From: an uncultured Phocaeicola sp.
Lineage (GTDB): Bacteria > Bacteroidota > Bacteroidia > Bacteroidales > Bacteroidaceae
Assembly (NCBI GenBank): GCA_948566455.1
Contig: CAOYQO010000001.1
Location: 62,001 to 126,000, forward strand
Direction: 5' to 3'
Length of the DNA: 64,000 nucleotides
The notes below the pieces were generated by a model that made no database searches, was not told the origin of the DNA, and saw nothing but the letters and a program-made list of their open reading frames with translations. Below, piece after piece: positions 35,670-45,400 of the stretch. The position numbers and the translations under genes were made by a program. The stretch's first letter is position 1. Every line of letters begins with the position of its first letter.

Positions 35670-35708
35670 ACAAGATGAAAAGGATTGTAAAAACGGGGTA
35701 TATATTGG

Positions 35709-36236
35709 TTAGCTGAGGGCTTTGTTCTCTTTCGTGACAAACAAGTGGCAGAGGGAAGACCAAAATCTCCCTTTTTTAGGCATCATGTTCTCGCAATCTT
35801 TCATTATGTTCTCGTGATTTTTCATCATGTTCTCATAATTTTCTATTATTTTCTTATGTAACGCGAGGATTTCATTGGTATAATTCATCAACTTTTCATA
35901 ATTCTCTTCCAACTCAGCTTCTCGTTGGGTGTGATAATCATTGATCTCAAATAAACAGTTGTTGATTTTTTCTAAGCGTGCTTTCTCCTGATAGAGCCAA
36001 CTCAAGTGCTCTTTTCGCACTCTCTCCATAAGGGCATCGTCAGGACAAGATTTTAGTGAGTTAAATTCAAGAGCCTTGTTAAGTTCGTCAGTATCTACTA
36101 ACGGATTTTCGTCTTCGTAAGGTTCTGTGTCTATAGAGGAACATGTCAAATAACGGAGCCTGATCCATTCGTGGATTTGCTCTTCCGGTATGCCGTATTT
36201 TTCGGCTACTGATTTTATAGATACCCAATTAGCCAT
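35709..36236 (-). CDS. HTH/coiled-coil protein of unknown function
   Basis: A 175-residue cytoplasmic protein I do not recognise. Residues 1-55 (VSIKSVAEKYGIPEEQIHEW) resemble the winged MerR/excisionase-type helix-turn-helix. Residues about 65-160 form a long helix with near-repeats: ENYENMMKN, HENIMKD, CENMM, preceded by NYEKLMN. The combination suggests a DNA-binding or adaptor protein that oligomerises through the coiled coil. It is preceded by about 240 bases of highly structured leader with its own promoter (36484-36491) and followed by a strong terminator, so it is an independent unit. Nothing in it links it to glycan use. Confidence 0.72.
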   Translation of the reverse strand: MANWVSIKSVAEKYGIPEEQIHEWIRLRYLTCSSIDTEPYEDENPLVDTDELNKALEFNSLKSCPDDALMERVRKEHLSWLYQEKARLEKINNCLFEINDYHTQREAELEENYEKLMNYTNEILALHKKIIENYENMMKNHENIMKDCENMMPKKGRFWSSLCHLFVTKENKALS

Positions 36237-36295
36237 ATAGTGTTTGATTATAAGTTTTAAATCAATCCCTATACGGCTATAATGGTTTTATATTA

Positions 36296-36477
36296 TAAAG
36301 GTACGGGGCGTTACTCGATCCCTGTTAGTAGGTATGTGGTACCCTTAGCCATGGAAGAGTAAGCCCGTACCAATGACTGATACAGGCTACGCTCGTCCGA
36401 TGGCTAATTAAATTTCCACATTTTACTAACATCGGAAGAGGACATGTATATATACAAGATACATCATGTCGCACGTT
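36296..36477 (-). ncRNA. Structured leader or small RNA with mutually exclusive helices, unidentified
   Basis: Downstream of a canonical -7 element and upstream of the HTH/coiled-coil gene. Helices in plus-strand coordinates: 36424-36430 with 36324-36330 (7 pairs) extended by 36416-36420 with 36335-36339; 36400-36407 with 36345-36352 (8 pairs); 36381-36388 with 36362-36369 (8 pairs, one G-T). These nest into one long branched structure. An alternative helix pairs 36357-36371 with 36300-36316 (8 + 6 pairs around a small internal loop) and is followed by TTTATAAT, like a weak terminator. The two folds compete for 36362-36369. I cannot match it to a known RNA family. Confidence 0.5.
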
Positions 36478-36483
36478 CAGTTG

Positions 36484-36491
36484 CAAAGATA
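36484..36491 (-). promoter_or_regulatory. -7 element of the structured leader and HTH gene
   Basis: The minus strand reads TATCTTTG followed by CA, a perfect match to TAnnTTTG. Transcription would begin near 36477, leaving a leader of about 240 bases. Confidence 0.65.
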
Positions 36492-36588
36492 CGTTTTTTT
36501 CACAATCCAACAATGAAAACATAGATTTGTTTCACTATTCTGCTAATTATTTTTATTTGGTAAATAGAATTTTGTTTGGGTTTTAGTT

Positions 36589-37670
36589 TTAAATAGACTT
36601 GTTTTGTAATAGCCATTTCCAAGCTGGCACAACACCGATTTGCTTACTTTTTCGTACGATAACTGTCTCTTCATCCTTGGTGATGATAAGCAGATTGGCA
36701 CATCCGGTTGCAGTTGAAGCTTCCAGAATTCCGTCAATCTCTCTTTCGCGAGTATTTTCATCTGATATATCCCAGGTTACTTGTATCAGTTGCACTACGG
36801 CATCATTGCGTTGGAGTACAAAATCACATTCACCATTACTTTGGTAATAAGAAATCTTATCTGAGGGTAATTTTGCCCGATTCAGTTGTATGAAAACAGT
36901 ATTCTCTAAATTTTTTCTGTTATCATTACTTTGCGGCAGGAGTACTGTACCCCGTATGCCGTTGTCTATACAGTAATACTTATCGAGTGATTTTTGTTCC
37001 TTAATCAAAGATCGATCATATTTGGAAATACGAACAAACATAAATATGTCACAAATGTAGTTTGCCCATAGATATAGATCATCTTTGCCAACTTTCAACC
37101 CCTGTGACTTGATATCTTTATATATTGCATTTATTGATGTCGGTTTTGTGAGATTCGCCATAATACGCTTTACAAAATATCTTACTACACTTATATTTGA
37201 CATTTTGTAGTGTTCAACCAAATCTTTCAATAACATTGTATCAAAATAGCCATGCAATAGTTTCAATATACATAGATATTTTTGCAGTAAGTTTTGTAAA
37301 CTCGCAATATAAAATATTCCCAATCCTTGATGAGTTGGATTTCATCAAAGAACATATATACATCTTTAATAGGTATATTGGGATACATCTCCATATATGA
37401 AGCAATGACATCATCCAATTCTTCGGATGTCATACTTCTCAGGCGTTCATCATCGAATCCCAACCATAAAATATATTCTTTTGGCACACCTTTTTCGACA
37501 AGCGTATTTATGGCAATCTCCATCAAAGTAGATTTACCACAGCGCCGCACACCGGGGATAGTGATAATTTTTTTGCGATCTATCGGTTACTTTGTATCGC
37601 GTTCAATTACATCGAAAGGAATTTCACTCTGCTTGATAGCAAAAAGAGACTTAATAACATCTTTCCTCAT
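36589..37670 (-). pseudogene. Broken AAA ATPase with DUF4143 C-terminus
   Basis: The reading starts at ATG 37670 (MRKDVIKSLFAIKQSEIPFD), meets an in-frame TAA after ERDTK, then continues with the P-loop GVRRCGKSTLMEIA and Walker B VYMFFDEIQLI. Around 37265-37325 there is a frameshift and a loss of roughly 100 residues that normally carry the TGS/GGR region. The DUF4143 part follows (FDTMLLKDLVEHYKMSN to the end at 36589, including the nuclease-like CDFVLQRND). Such ATPases of unknown role are common, variable genes in Bacteroides. With a stop, a frameshift and a deletion it is not functional. Confidence 0.85.
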
Positions 37671-38383
37671 GGGATTTCCTTTTATTTAGGACAAAAATAT
37701 GAAATTCTTTCCTAAATGGAAGGAAATATTCAGTGTTTTTCTATGTTTTGTTGCCAAAAATAGAATGTGGAGCTCTTTCTTCTTGAGTTTAGCTTTGGTT
37801 TTGACCTAAAATAACTCTATTTTCCCTTTGGTTTTAGACTTTATTCAGTCTTTTTATATTAAATATTTGTCTATACTTCAACAATTAGCTCTAAGTTGTA
37901 TAACCTTTCATTTTATTATGCAGGGCAGCTTGAAAGTTTCCTGAATGATAAAGTGGAGTAGGAGTTGAAATCCCCTTCATATCAGAGTCAAAGCTTCAAT
38001 AGTAATTGAGAAATATACAGGGAGTCACTTGACTTTGCCCTGCTTCTTTTGTGTCTTTGTAGTAAGTCTTATTGGGTGTTAACCTTGGTCAACAGGCTCG
38101 TTAATGAAGGTCGACAGGCCGAGCAACCAAGGTTAACAGGCTCGTTGACGAAGGTTGATATCCAATCATTCCTAAGGATGAACGGAATGTTGAGGCTAAC
38201 TTTTATTTGTAACCCTGCTGACTGAATGCCGTCTTTGGTTATAAATACTTTCTTTTTCATCGATAAAAAACTTCTGTTAGTCGATTTTTCTATTTATGGA
38301 TTAAACTATATCCCGGGAATATTGTCATAGATACGTGTTTCATAAATAGAATGGAATTAACTCACTTTTAAAAGAATAGAATT
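37671..38383. other. 713-base intergenic stretch with repeats
   Basis: Between the broken ATPase and the Spy-like gene. It contains a pair of 28-base direct repeats (38087-38158). A 63-codon minus-strand reading frame (38069-38260) runs through the repeats; its tail is a translation of the repeat, so I do not call it a gene. The remaining sequence is AT-rich and shows nothing else I can support. Confidence 0.55.
38087..38158. repeat. Pair of 28-base direct repeats
   Basis: Unit 1 at 38087-38114 and unit 2 at 38131-38158 differ only by four C/T or A/G changes around the shared core AACAGGCTCGTT. The flanks AACCTTGG (38081-38088) and CCAAGGTT (38127-38134) form an inverted repeat. It resembles dispersed intergenic repeats of Bacteroides; there is no transposase nearby. 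Confidence 0.6.
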
Positions 38384-38719
38384 ATGAAGAAGCAAATTTT
38401 AAGTTTGGCCCTTGCCCTGTTTTTGGGAACGGCTGTAGGTATGGCACAGGAAAACAGAGGCGAACGTCCTGATCCATCAAAACGCATCGAACAGATGGTA
38501 ACTGACCTAGGACTGAATGAGACTCAGGCTAAAGAATTCAAGGCAGTAATGGAGGAAATGAGACCAAGCAGAGATGCTTCGGGCGAAAGACCTTCACGCG
38601 AGGAAATGGAGAAGAAACGTAATGAGGCAGATGCGAAACTCAAAAAGATTCTGACGGACGAACAGTATAAAAAGTATCAGAGTATGAGGCCTCAGAGGGG
38701 ACAGAGAAGAGGAAAATAA
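38384..38719 (+). CDS. Small secreted Spy/CpxP-like protein
   Basis: A 111-residue periplasmic protein. The signal peptide MKKQILSLALALFLGTAVGMAQ ends near residue 21 (shown here as MKKQILSLALALFLGTAVG then MAQ). The mature part is highly charged and helical, with two copies of an LTxxQ-like element: LGLNETQAKEFKAVMEEM (about 43-60) and LTDEQYKKYQSMRPQRG (about 90-107). This is the pattern of Spy/CpxP family proteins, which act as envelope-stress chaperones. The gene stands alone, with no canonical -7 element that I could find. The C-terminus is very basic (RPQRGQRRGK). Confidence 0.8.
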   Translation: MKKQILSLALALFLGTAVGMAQENRGERPDPSKRIEQMVTDLGLNETQAKEFKAVMEEMRPSRDASGERPSREEMEKKRNEADAKLKKILTDEQYKKYQSMRPQRGQRRGK

Positions 38720-38733
38720 TCTTCTATAAGATA

Positions 38734-38816
38734 TTTTCATCCGCAGATGACGCAGATTTCACAGATCTGTTTTTTTAATTAAAATCCGTGTTATCTGCGT
38801 CATCTGCGGATGAAAA
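38734..38816. repeat. REP-like palindrome with 24-base arms, also acting as terminator
   Basis: Perfect 24-base arms at 38734-38757 and 38793-38816, containing ATCCGCAGATGACGCAGAT and its complement, with partly paired inner sequence. It lies between the convergent Spy-like and beta-helix genes. Very similar CCGCAGAT-rich repeats are common between Bacteroidetes genes. A hairpin this stable would stop transcription from both sides. Confidence 0.75.
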
Positions 38817-38855
38817 ATATAAGTATATAATCTTTATTGCATATCTCTCAAGCGG

Positions 38856-40286
38856 TTATTTACTGAATGTCACCCCTTCCGTATGCTCACCCACAAAGAT
38901 ACGTGCCATATCCCCGGGTTTATACCATTTAGGCTTATTGGGCATATCATCGTAAATCACTTCACCGTTTATTTGCAAGTTCTCAAAACGAATGTTTTTC
39001 ACTTTCCGTTCCTTGTCATAGCCGATAATCATGGAAACTTCCGCATTCTCTCCTGTGTAGGAGATGTCCTTAAACAAAATGTCTTCAATACCTCTGCCGG
39101 GGGCTGTGCAGTACTTCTCGTTAAAGAAAATGCGTAGATTAATTAGTTGTCCTTGTCTGAAATCCTCAATCCGGATATTCTCAAAACGGACATTGCGAAT
39201 CAGGTTGTTATCTCCCGCATTGATGGCGAGGCAGCCTTGATAATCCAGTTGTTTCTCTTTGTGATCCAGAATATCTATATTGATATAGTTCAGGTTTTCC
39301 AGAACTTCAGGATTCTTTGTGTTTCCATGGATACCGATGAATATGGGATGTGCCACGTCCGCCCAAAGGGTAGAGTTCTGCATAGTAATATTCTTGCAGC
39401 CACCGGTGAAACCCATACGTGTGCCATAAACTGTGGTGCAATCGTCGGAATTACGGCAGAATACACCATCGTACAGTACATTGTTGCTGGCGAAGACATT
39501 CAGTCCGTCTCCCCAACCGTAGGAGCTGATGACTTTTACATTCCGTATTGTCACGCCGTCTGAGCCTCCGGTGGGACACTGGGTACTGATTACGCCTTCT
39601 ATCGTTACATTCTTGGAATTGACAATGCGAAGTCCGGCCCAGCGGTCAGGAATCACGATTCCTCTTCCCAATATTTTCACATCCTGTGCATTGACTACCT
39701 GGATAAGACCTTTCACTACTGCCCCTCCTGCTACATAGACAGTCTTTCCGGATGGTACATTTAGCGTGTCACCCGGGAAAGTATGTATGCCCGGGCCGAA
39801 ATAGATCAGATTTTTATCTTTTATTTTCTTAGGTTTATTCTCATCTATAGGATTGGCGAACAGATGAAGATTATGGAAAATATCTCCATTCACTTCTACC
39901 GACAAGTTACGCGGACGATCCAGTTTGAAGGTCATGGTGCTGCCGGATATGGAAGGAGTGATTTGGTAAGAGAGTGGACGAACGCGCCCTGTCTGAATAG
40001 TGCCATGGTTGAAGGTGACAGATACTTCCACTTCACCGGAGAAGTCGAAATAGCTCATGGAGGCTTTTTCTACATTATGCTGAGTATTCCGCACCTCATC
40101 TACTTTGACAAGGTAAGTGTCAATGTATTTCCAGTCTTTTCCAGTTTCTCTCACTTTGATGGTGAAGTCGTTCATCAGTTCGGCACCTTCCGGTGCCGGA
40201 TAGGTGACTAACTGGTTTTGCGCGGTTGCACTTGGGATTGCACCTAACAGAATACTTGTGATGAATATGAACTTTCTTAATCTCAT
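38856..40286 (-). CDS. Parallel beta-helix glycosidase, GH28/GH49-like
   Basis: A 476-residue secreted protein (signal peptide to about residue 22, ATAQ). Residues about 25-150 form a beta-sandwich; about 155-476 a right-handed beta-helix with repeated strands (NVTIEGV, NITMQNS, NVRFENIRI, NIRFENLQI). Aspartates in GDGLNV (Asp260) and NSDDCTTVY (Asp281, Asp282), then TLWADVAHPIFIG, follow the clan GH-N arrangement and look closer to GH49 isopullulanase/dextranase than to pectin-cleaving GH28, because the GHG and RIK motifs of GH28 are absent. Substrate unknown. It is separated from SusD by a terminator and has its own operator candidate, so it is transcribed independently. A decayed homologue lies at 24917-25498. 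Confidence 0.82.
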   Translation of the reverse strand: MRLRKFIFITSILLGAIPSATAQNQLVTYPAPEGAELMNDFTIKVRETGKDWKYIDTYLVKVDEVRNTQHNVEKASMSYFDFSGEVEVSVTFNHGTIQTGRVRPLSYQITPSISGSTMTFKLDRPRNLSVEVNGDIFHNLHLFANPIDENKPKKIKDKNLIYFGPGIHTFPGDTLNVPSGKTVYVAGGAVVKGLIQVVNAQDVKILGRGIVIPDRWAGLRIVNSKNVTIEGVISTQCPTGGSDGVTIRNVKVISSYGWGDGLNVFASNNVLYDGVFCRNSDDCTTVYGTRMGFTGGCKNITMQNSTLWADVAHPIFIGIHGNTKNPEVLENLNYINIDILDHKEKQLDYQGCLAINAGDNNLIRNVRFENIRIEDFRQGQLINLRIFFNEKYCTAPGRGIEDILFKDISYTGENAEVSMIIGYDKERKVKNIRFENLQINGEVIYDDMPNKPKWYKPGDMARIFVGEHTEGVTFSK

Positions 40287-40319
40287 ATAATGATATTATA
40301 TTGTTTTATTTTAGATGAA

Positions 40320-40345
40320 TACGAATAATAAAAAGAATTCACTCA
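40320..40345 (-). promoter_or_regulatory. PUL bipartite operator candidate, site 8
   Basis: TACGA, 15 bases, CACTCA on the plus strand, a perfect match, 33 bases upstream of the beta-helix glycosidase. It lies after the SusD terminator, as expected for a separate unit. Confidence 0.72.
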
Positions 40346-40373
40346 CTCTAATATTCACTTATTTTAAATAGGT

Positions 40374-40410
40374 AAGGTCCGTTTTCCCTTAATGAAGAAT
40401 TACGGACCTT
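40374..40410 (-). terminator. Terminator of the ECF-SusC-SusD operon
   Basis: Nine perfect base pairs (AAGGTCCGT at 40374-40382 with ACGGACCTT at 40402-40410) and a 19-base loop, 38 bases after the SusD stop codon. The T-tract is poor, so it may be Rho-aided or only partly efficient. Confidence 0.6.
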
Positions 40411-40447
40411 GCTTAATATAAATATGTATTACTGTTTTTTAGTTAAA

Positions 40448-42481
40448 TTACCAACCCGGATTTTGCTTCAACTGAGGATTCAGGCGAATCTGTACCCGTG
40501 GAATAGGTTGCAGATAATCGCGTTGGCTGAAATTCAGATTTCCTGCTAAGGTGGCAATAGAGCGTCCATAGTCGGGATCATTCGGACCGGTTCCTTCGTA
40601 AATGCCATATAGCAAAGGATATTTCTCCGGATAGTAACAAGGTTCACCGAAGTAGTTGGCATCATTGGCTTTTTCTGTTTCGTAGGCTGTTCCCAAGATG
40701 CGGTGACCTAACTTTTGACCTGTAAGATTGATGTGGGCAATACCCCAACGTTTCAAATCATCCAAGCGGAAACCTTCTCCGAAGAGTTCACATGCTCTTT
40801 CGCGGCGGATTTCATCCAGCATATTCATTTTCTTACAGATTGTCTTACCTGTTGCGTGGTCGAACCATCCGGCATCCCAAACATTGGCAATCAAAGCATT
40901 TGTCAAAGGAGCAACACGTGCACGTTCCCGGTTTTTGTTGATAGAGAAGTTCAGGTCTTCATCGGAGATTGAACCGTTGCCCAATTCACAAGTTGCTTCT
41001 GCATAAATCAAGTGTACTTCTGCCAGGCGGATCAGCGGAAAATCTGCGGATTCACTATTGGACACAGATCGGCCTGCACCTTCAATTAAGAATTTACGGC
41101 TACCGTAGGAACTGGCTGTACTGTTATTGCGGAGAGTAGGTTTGAATACTCCGCAAGAGCTTTTGTAGGCAGGATCATTGGCATTGTATACATCGTTGTT
41201 TTGTGGGAATACAGGATCGGGATATGGTTTTCCTGCTGCTGTAAGTTGTCTGCCATCTTCAGTGCGGCTGCTCCAGAAAGTACGGTCTGGTATTGACATG
41301 GCGCAACCTACAAAACGGTAGTCACGGTTCCGGAATTCACCCACAAATGTATCATATCCTTCAAACTGTGGATTATCTTGTGCATCTGACATATTGCCTG
41401 TATAACTGATACGGATAGGTAATCCGTTGCGACACAAGAAGCTTTCACCAAATGAAGTGCTGATGTTCGAACCTTGCCAGGTGGCAACCGTATGTGATAA
41501 GTTGATGCCGCCCTGACCTAAATTGTAATCATACTTTTTGTATAAGATAAATTCTTTATTTGTTTTCTTTCCTGCGTTTCTGAAGTTTGGGATATTTTCT
41601 GCTCCGTCATCAATATTGAACAGGTAGAAATAACTCAAAGAATCACATTCGTTCCAAAGTTTGAAAGTTCCGGTTTCGGCTTCGGTGATAACTTCGCCCG
41701 AAAGCTTCTTTGCTTCAGTCAGCATCTTTTCAATAGAGTAATATCCTTCCGGTTTAGCTGTACCGGCACCTGATTCATTACCGTTTCCATCCAGATCGTA
41801 GTTGATGGTAGGAACGTATTTTTCCCATGTAGCTTCGTAAAGCAGTACTCTCGCTAAAAATGCTTTGGCAGCTTCTTTACTGACTTTTCCTTTAGAAGAA
41901 GCAGGGATATCTGTTTCTTTGGGCAATAAAGGAATGGCTGTTTCCAAGTCGGAAATTATAAAATTAGCTACCTCATAGCGGCTCTTACGCGGACCGTATA
42001 TTACTCCGTCATTAACGTCCAGTACATGGTCTACGATGGGTACACCACCGAAAAGTCTTAGAAGGTAGAAGTGTTGCCATGCACGGAAGAAGTAGGCTGT
42101 TCCTATGGGCTGGGCTATAGCGTCTTTGTCACCGAATTCTTCTGCTTTTTGCAATAGGATGTTGCAAGTGCGGATATGCCCGTAAGGCTTGTCCCATTGC
42201 CAGTTGCTTTCCGGTGCCGAACCACCGCCATTACTGCCTAATCCTGAAATATCAAGGTTACGGTCCATGACGTCATAATTGGCTTTATTATCGTAATTTT
42301 TCCATCCCTCCATGTTATACAGGGCATTAGCTGCCTGTACAAAATGTTCCGGAGTTTTGAAGACGATTGCTTCTGTTCCTTGCGACAATGGCTCTTTTTC
42401 AAGAAAGTCGCTACATGCAGACAGTGACAAAGTCAATGCTGAGGCTAAGAATATTTTGTTTATTATGGTTTTCATACTCAT
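40448..42481 (-). CDS. SusD/RagB-family lipoprotein of the PUL
   Basis: A 677-residue surface glycan-binding lipoprotein. The signal peptide ends in SLSAC (Cys23), followed by SDFLEKEPLSQGTEA, a common SusD opening. The helical core contains AYFFRAWQHFYLLRLFGGVP (near 127-146), and the C-terminus has the SusD_RagB segment RRERACELFGEGFRLDDLKRW (split as RRERACELFGE and GFRLDDLKRW, near 567-587) and the closing YLQPIPRVQIRLNPQLKQNPGW. It is last in the operon ECF sigma - glycan-binding protein - SusC - SusD, 18 bases after SusC. A start two codons later (MKT) is equally plausible. Confidence 0.95.
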   Translation of the reverse strand: MSMKTIINKIFLASALTLSLSACSDFLEKEPLSQGTEAIVFKTPEHFVQAANALYNMEGWKNYDNKANYDVMDRNLDISGLGSNGGGSAPESNWQWDKPYGHIRTCNILLQKAEEFGDKDAIAQPIGTAYFFRAWQHFYLLRLFGGVPIVDHVLDVNDGVIYGPRKSRYEVANFIISDLETAIPLLPKETDIPASSKGKVSKEAAKAFLARVLLYEATWEKYVPTINYDLDGNGNESGAGTAKPEGYYSIEKMLTEAKKLSGEVITEAETGTFKLWNECDSLSYFYLFNIDDGAENIPNFRNAGKKTNKEFILYKKYDYNLGQGGINLSHTVATWQGSNISTSFGESFLCRNGLPIRISYTGNMSDAQDNPQFEGYDTFVGEFRNRDYRFVGCAMSIPDRTFWSSRTEDGRQLTAAGKPYPDPVFPQNNDVYNANDPAYKSSCGVFKPTLRNNSTASSYGSRKFLIEGAGRSVSNSESADFPLIRLAEVHLIYAEATCELGNGSISDEDLNFSINKNRERARVAPLTNALIANVWDAGWFDHATGKTICKKMNMLDEIRRERACELFGEGFRLDDLKRWGIAHINLTGQKLGHRILGTAYETEKANDANYFGEPCYYPEKYPLLYGIYEGTGPNDPDYGRSIATLAGNLNFSQRDYLQPIPRVQIRLNPQLKQNPGW

Positions 42482-42499
42482 ATTTTTTAGAAAGTTATA

Positions 42500-45400
42500 T
42501 TAGAATGTAAGATCCACACCGAATGTTATCAGGCGGCTGAATGGGAATGTATTGTTACCACCTTCTCCATGCTCAGGGTCATAACCGTCTTTGATTTTCG
42601 TCCATTCCCACAAATCGTCACCAGAGAAATAAAATCTGAGTTTACTAAGTCCTGCTTTAGCAATCCATTGTTTGGGGAGCGAATAACCTATTACCAATGA
42701 TTTCAGGCGGATGTATCTGTTGTTCTGTACACTGATATCCTTGTTCTCATAGTTGAATCGGTTGAAACCATTATCGCGTGACAGGATGGTGTACTGTGCA
42801 TCCGGATTTTCCGGAGTCCAGGTTTTACCCATAAACGTACTGTTCTGCATGGTATAGTTTGTCACAAATGGTGCATAGATACTTCCGGTTCTTAAAGTGA
42901 CCTGTTTACCAATTCCCTGGAAAAAAGCGGAGAAATCTATGCCTTTCCATTCCAGTCCTGCCTTTATGCTGAATGCTAAACGGGGAGCTGCATCTCCTGC
43001 ATAATAAAGGTCTTCTGTAGTAATGGCACCGTCACCATTGAGGTCAACGAGTTTGCGAGCACCCGGACGAAGGCGGTTGAGACCAGTTTCTCCCGGTGCA
43101 GGAAGAATATTGTTCGGTTTAACCCCTCCGTTTGCTGTATAATAATACATTTCATAGAAAGCGTCTACTTCTTCCTGATTTTGGAAGATACCGTCTGTCT
43201 GATAGACATAAATGGCATTTATAGGCTTGTTTATCAGTCGGCTTGTATTCTTACCCGGATTAGGAACATTTTCATTATTGGTTAATTCGAGCACCTTAGA
43301 CCAAGCATCAGAAAGTGAAGCACCTATGTTATATCTTACTTGTCCCACCTGGTCGTTCCAGTTAAGAGCAAGTTCCCAACCTTTGGCACGGAGTTTACCA
43401 TTATTGGTTTTCGGAGCACCGGCACCCAAAACAGAAGGGTAATCTACTCCGATGAACATGCCATTATTAGTTTTGATAAAGTAGTCGAACGAACCTCTCA
43501 AACGATTATTCAGGAAAGCGAAATCCAATCCGAAGTTGTGACTGTCGATTGTTTCCCAGGTACGTTGGTCAGATCTCATACCGTCAATCCACAAAGATGT
43601 ATGATGTGAAGGATCTTCTCCGAAAAGAGTGCCTCCAGTCTTGATTGCCGAATAACGTTCGTAGTTGCCGATTCCTTCTACACTACCGGTTTTACCATAG
43701 TTGTAACGCACTTTTAAATCACTCAGCCAAGAATAATCTTTGAGGAAATTTTCTTGTGAAATTCTCCAGAAGCCGGAAATTGAATAGAAGTTTTTCCAAC
43801 GTTGTTGCTTGGATAACTTAGAAGAACCATCACGGCGACCTAATACTTCGATTGAGTATTTGTTATCGTAAATATAGTTTGCACGTCCTAAATAGGAAAC
43901 GAATCCCCAGGAACTCTGTCCGCCATAAGCTTCATTATTGGTACCGCTGATCCATACATCGAGGTCGGTAAGGTCGGACCCTGGATAAAGAGGCCCCATG
44001 TTGCGTTTTCCACCTATCTTTTTAGAAGTTTCTTGCTCTGCGGTCATACCAATCATGGCAGATACGGTATGGACATTGGCAAAGGTACGTTCATAATTGG
44101 CAAAAGCGCCCAAAGTAACATTTTCCCATTTTTCAATATTCTCATTCAATGAGCCGGGACCTTGTTTATTACCGGTAGCTGTGCCTACCCAGTCATAATA
44201 ATACACAGGATTTTTGGCTTCCTGAATGCTTCTTTCCACCAGTTTATAATTACCGGAAGCTGAAAGAGAAAAGCCTTTCACCCATTTTGAGAAGTCGTAC
44301 GTAGCTTTCATGTTGCCACGGAAAGTTGTTAATGAATTTTTCTTCTGTCCCCCCTGAATAAGACCACCTACCGGGTTACGGTTACCACTAAACGTATCAT
44401 ATGCGTCCCCATTCTGATTATAAATAGCCCAGAACCAAGGATCCATCCAGCCTGCTCCTACGTCAGTGGTCGGGGTAGTGATATCGCGCTTGTCATAAGA
44501 CATGCTTGTCTCAAATTTCAGGAAGTCAGTAGCATTATAATCTACATTCAGACGTGCACCGTACTTTTTGTCTCCATCTTCTGCTACTTTCAATTGTGAG
44601 TTGTTTTCAGAGTAACTTAAAGATGCGCGATAACTGAATCTGTCATCAGCCCCTGCGATACTTACCGAGTGCTTTTGTGAGGTAGCCTGACCATACAAAT
44701 AGTCTTGCATATATACGTTGGGATCCCAGCGCTCTACTTTAGTGCCATTTTGAAGTGTGAGGACATTTCCGTTTCTAAGGGCATTGAACAATTTTTCTCC
44801 CTTATAAATAGTGGGCTGCCCTGTTGTCGGATCAATATCTGTCTCGTCCAATGTGGGACCACCAAAAGAGTTGAAAATCCACCAGTTGATATTCTTATGA
44901 ATTTCCTCCGGAGTAGTCAGACTTGGATTATTGGCAACTGCATCGTAGTACTGTGCTTCATAGAACATGTCTAACCACTCACGATTGGTGGTAAGGGGCA
45001 TCTGAATACCATTGATAGTTCTGCTGACAGAACCGTTATAAGAAATTTGCGCTTTGCCTTTCTTACCACGTTTGGTAGTCACCAATACAACACCCGAAGC
45101 TGAGCGTGCACCATAAATAGCTGCCGAAGCATCCTTCAATACAGAAATATTTTCGATGTCACTTGCATCCATTGAGTTCAACTCATCCATTGAACCGGAC
45201 ATGCCATCAATGATAATCAATGGTGAAGAGTTACCGTTGATGGAGATGTCACCACGAATTTTCATGGCTGCTCCTTCGCTACCCGGACGAGAAGAACTAC
45301 GGGTAATGGTTAATCCCGGAATCTCACCTTGCAAGGCTACCGTAGCATTGGCAATACCTTTATTGGCGAAAGCTTCATCACCTTTAATCTGGCTGATAGC

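Noticed and set aside
36325..36522. 65-codon minus-strand open frame
   Set aside because: It crosses the -7 element and the structured leader; the helices explain the sequence better than coding.
38069..38260. 63-codon minus-strand open frame starting MKKKVFITKDG
   Set aside because: Its second half is a translation of the direct repeats, and there is no promoter or signal peptide. Too weak to list as a gene.
35639..38380. Integrated mobile element spanning the accessory stretch
   Set aside because: No integrase, transposase, tRNA target or terminal repeats were found; only dispersed intergenic repeats and a decayed ATPase.
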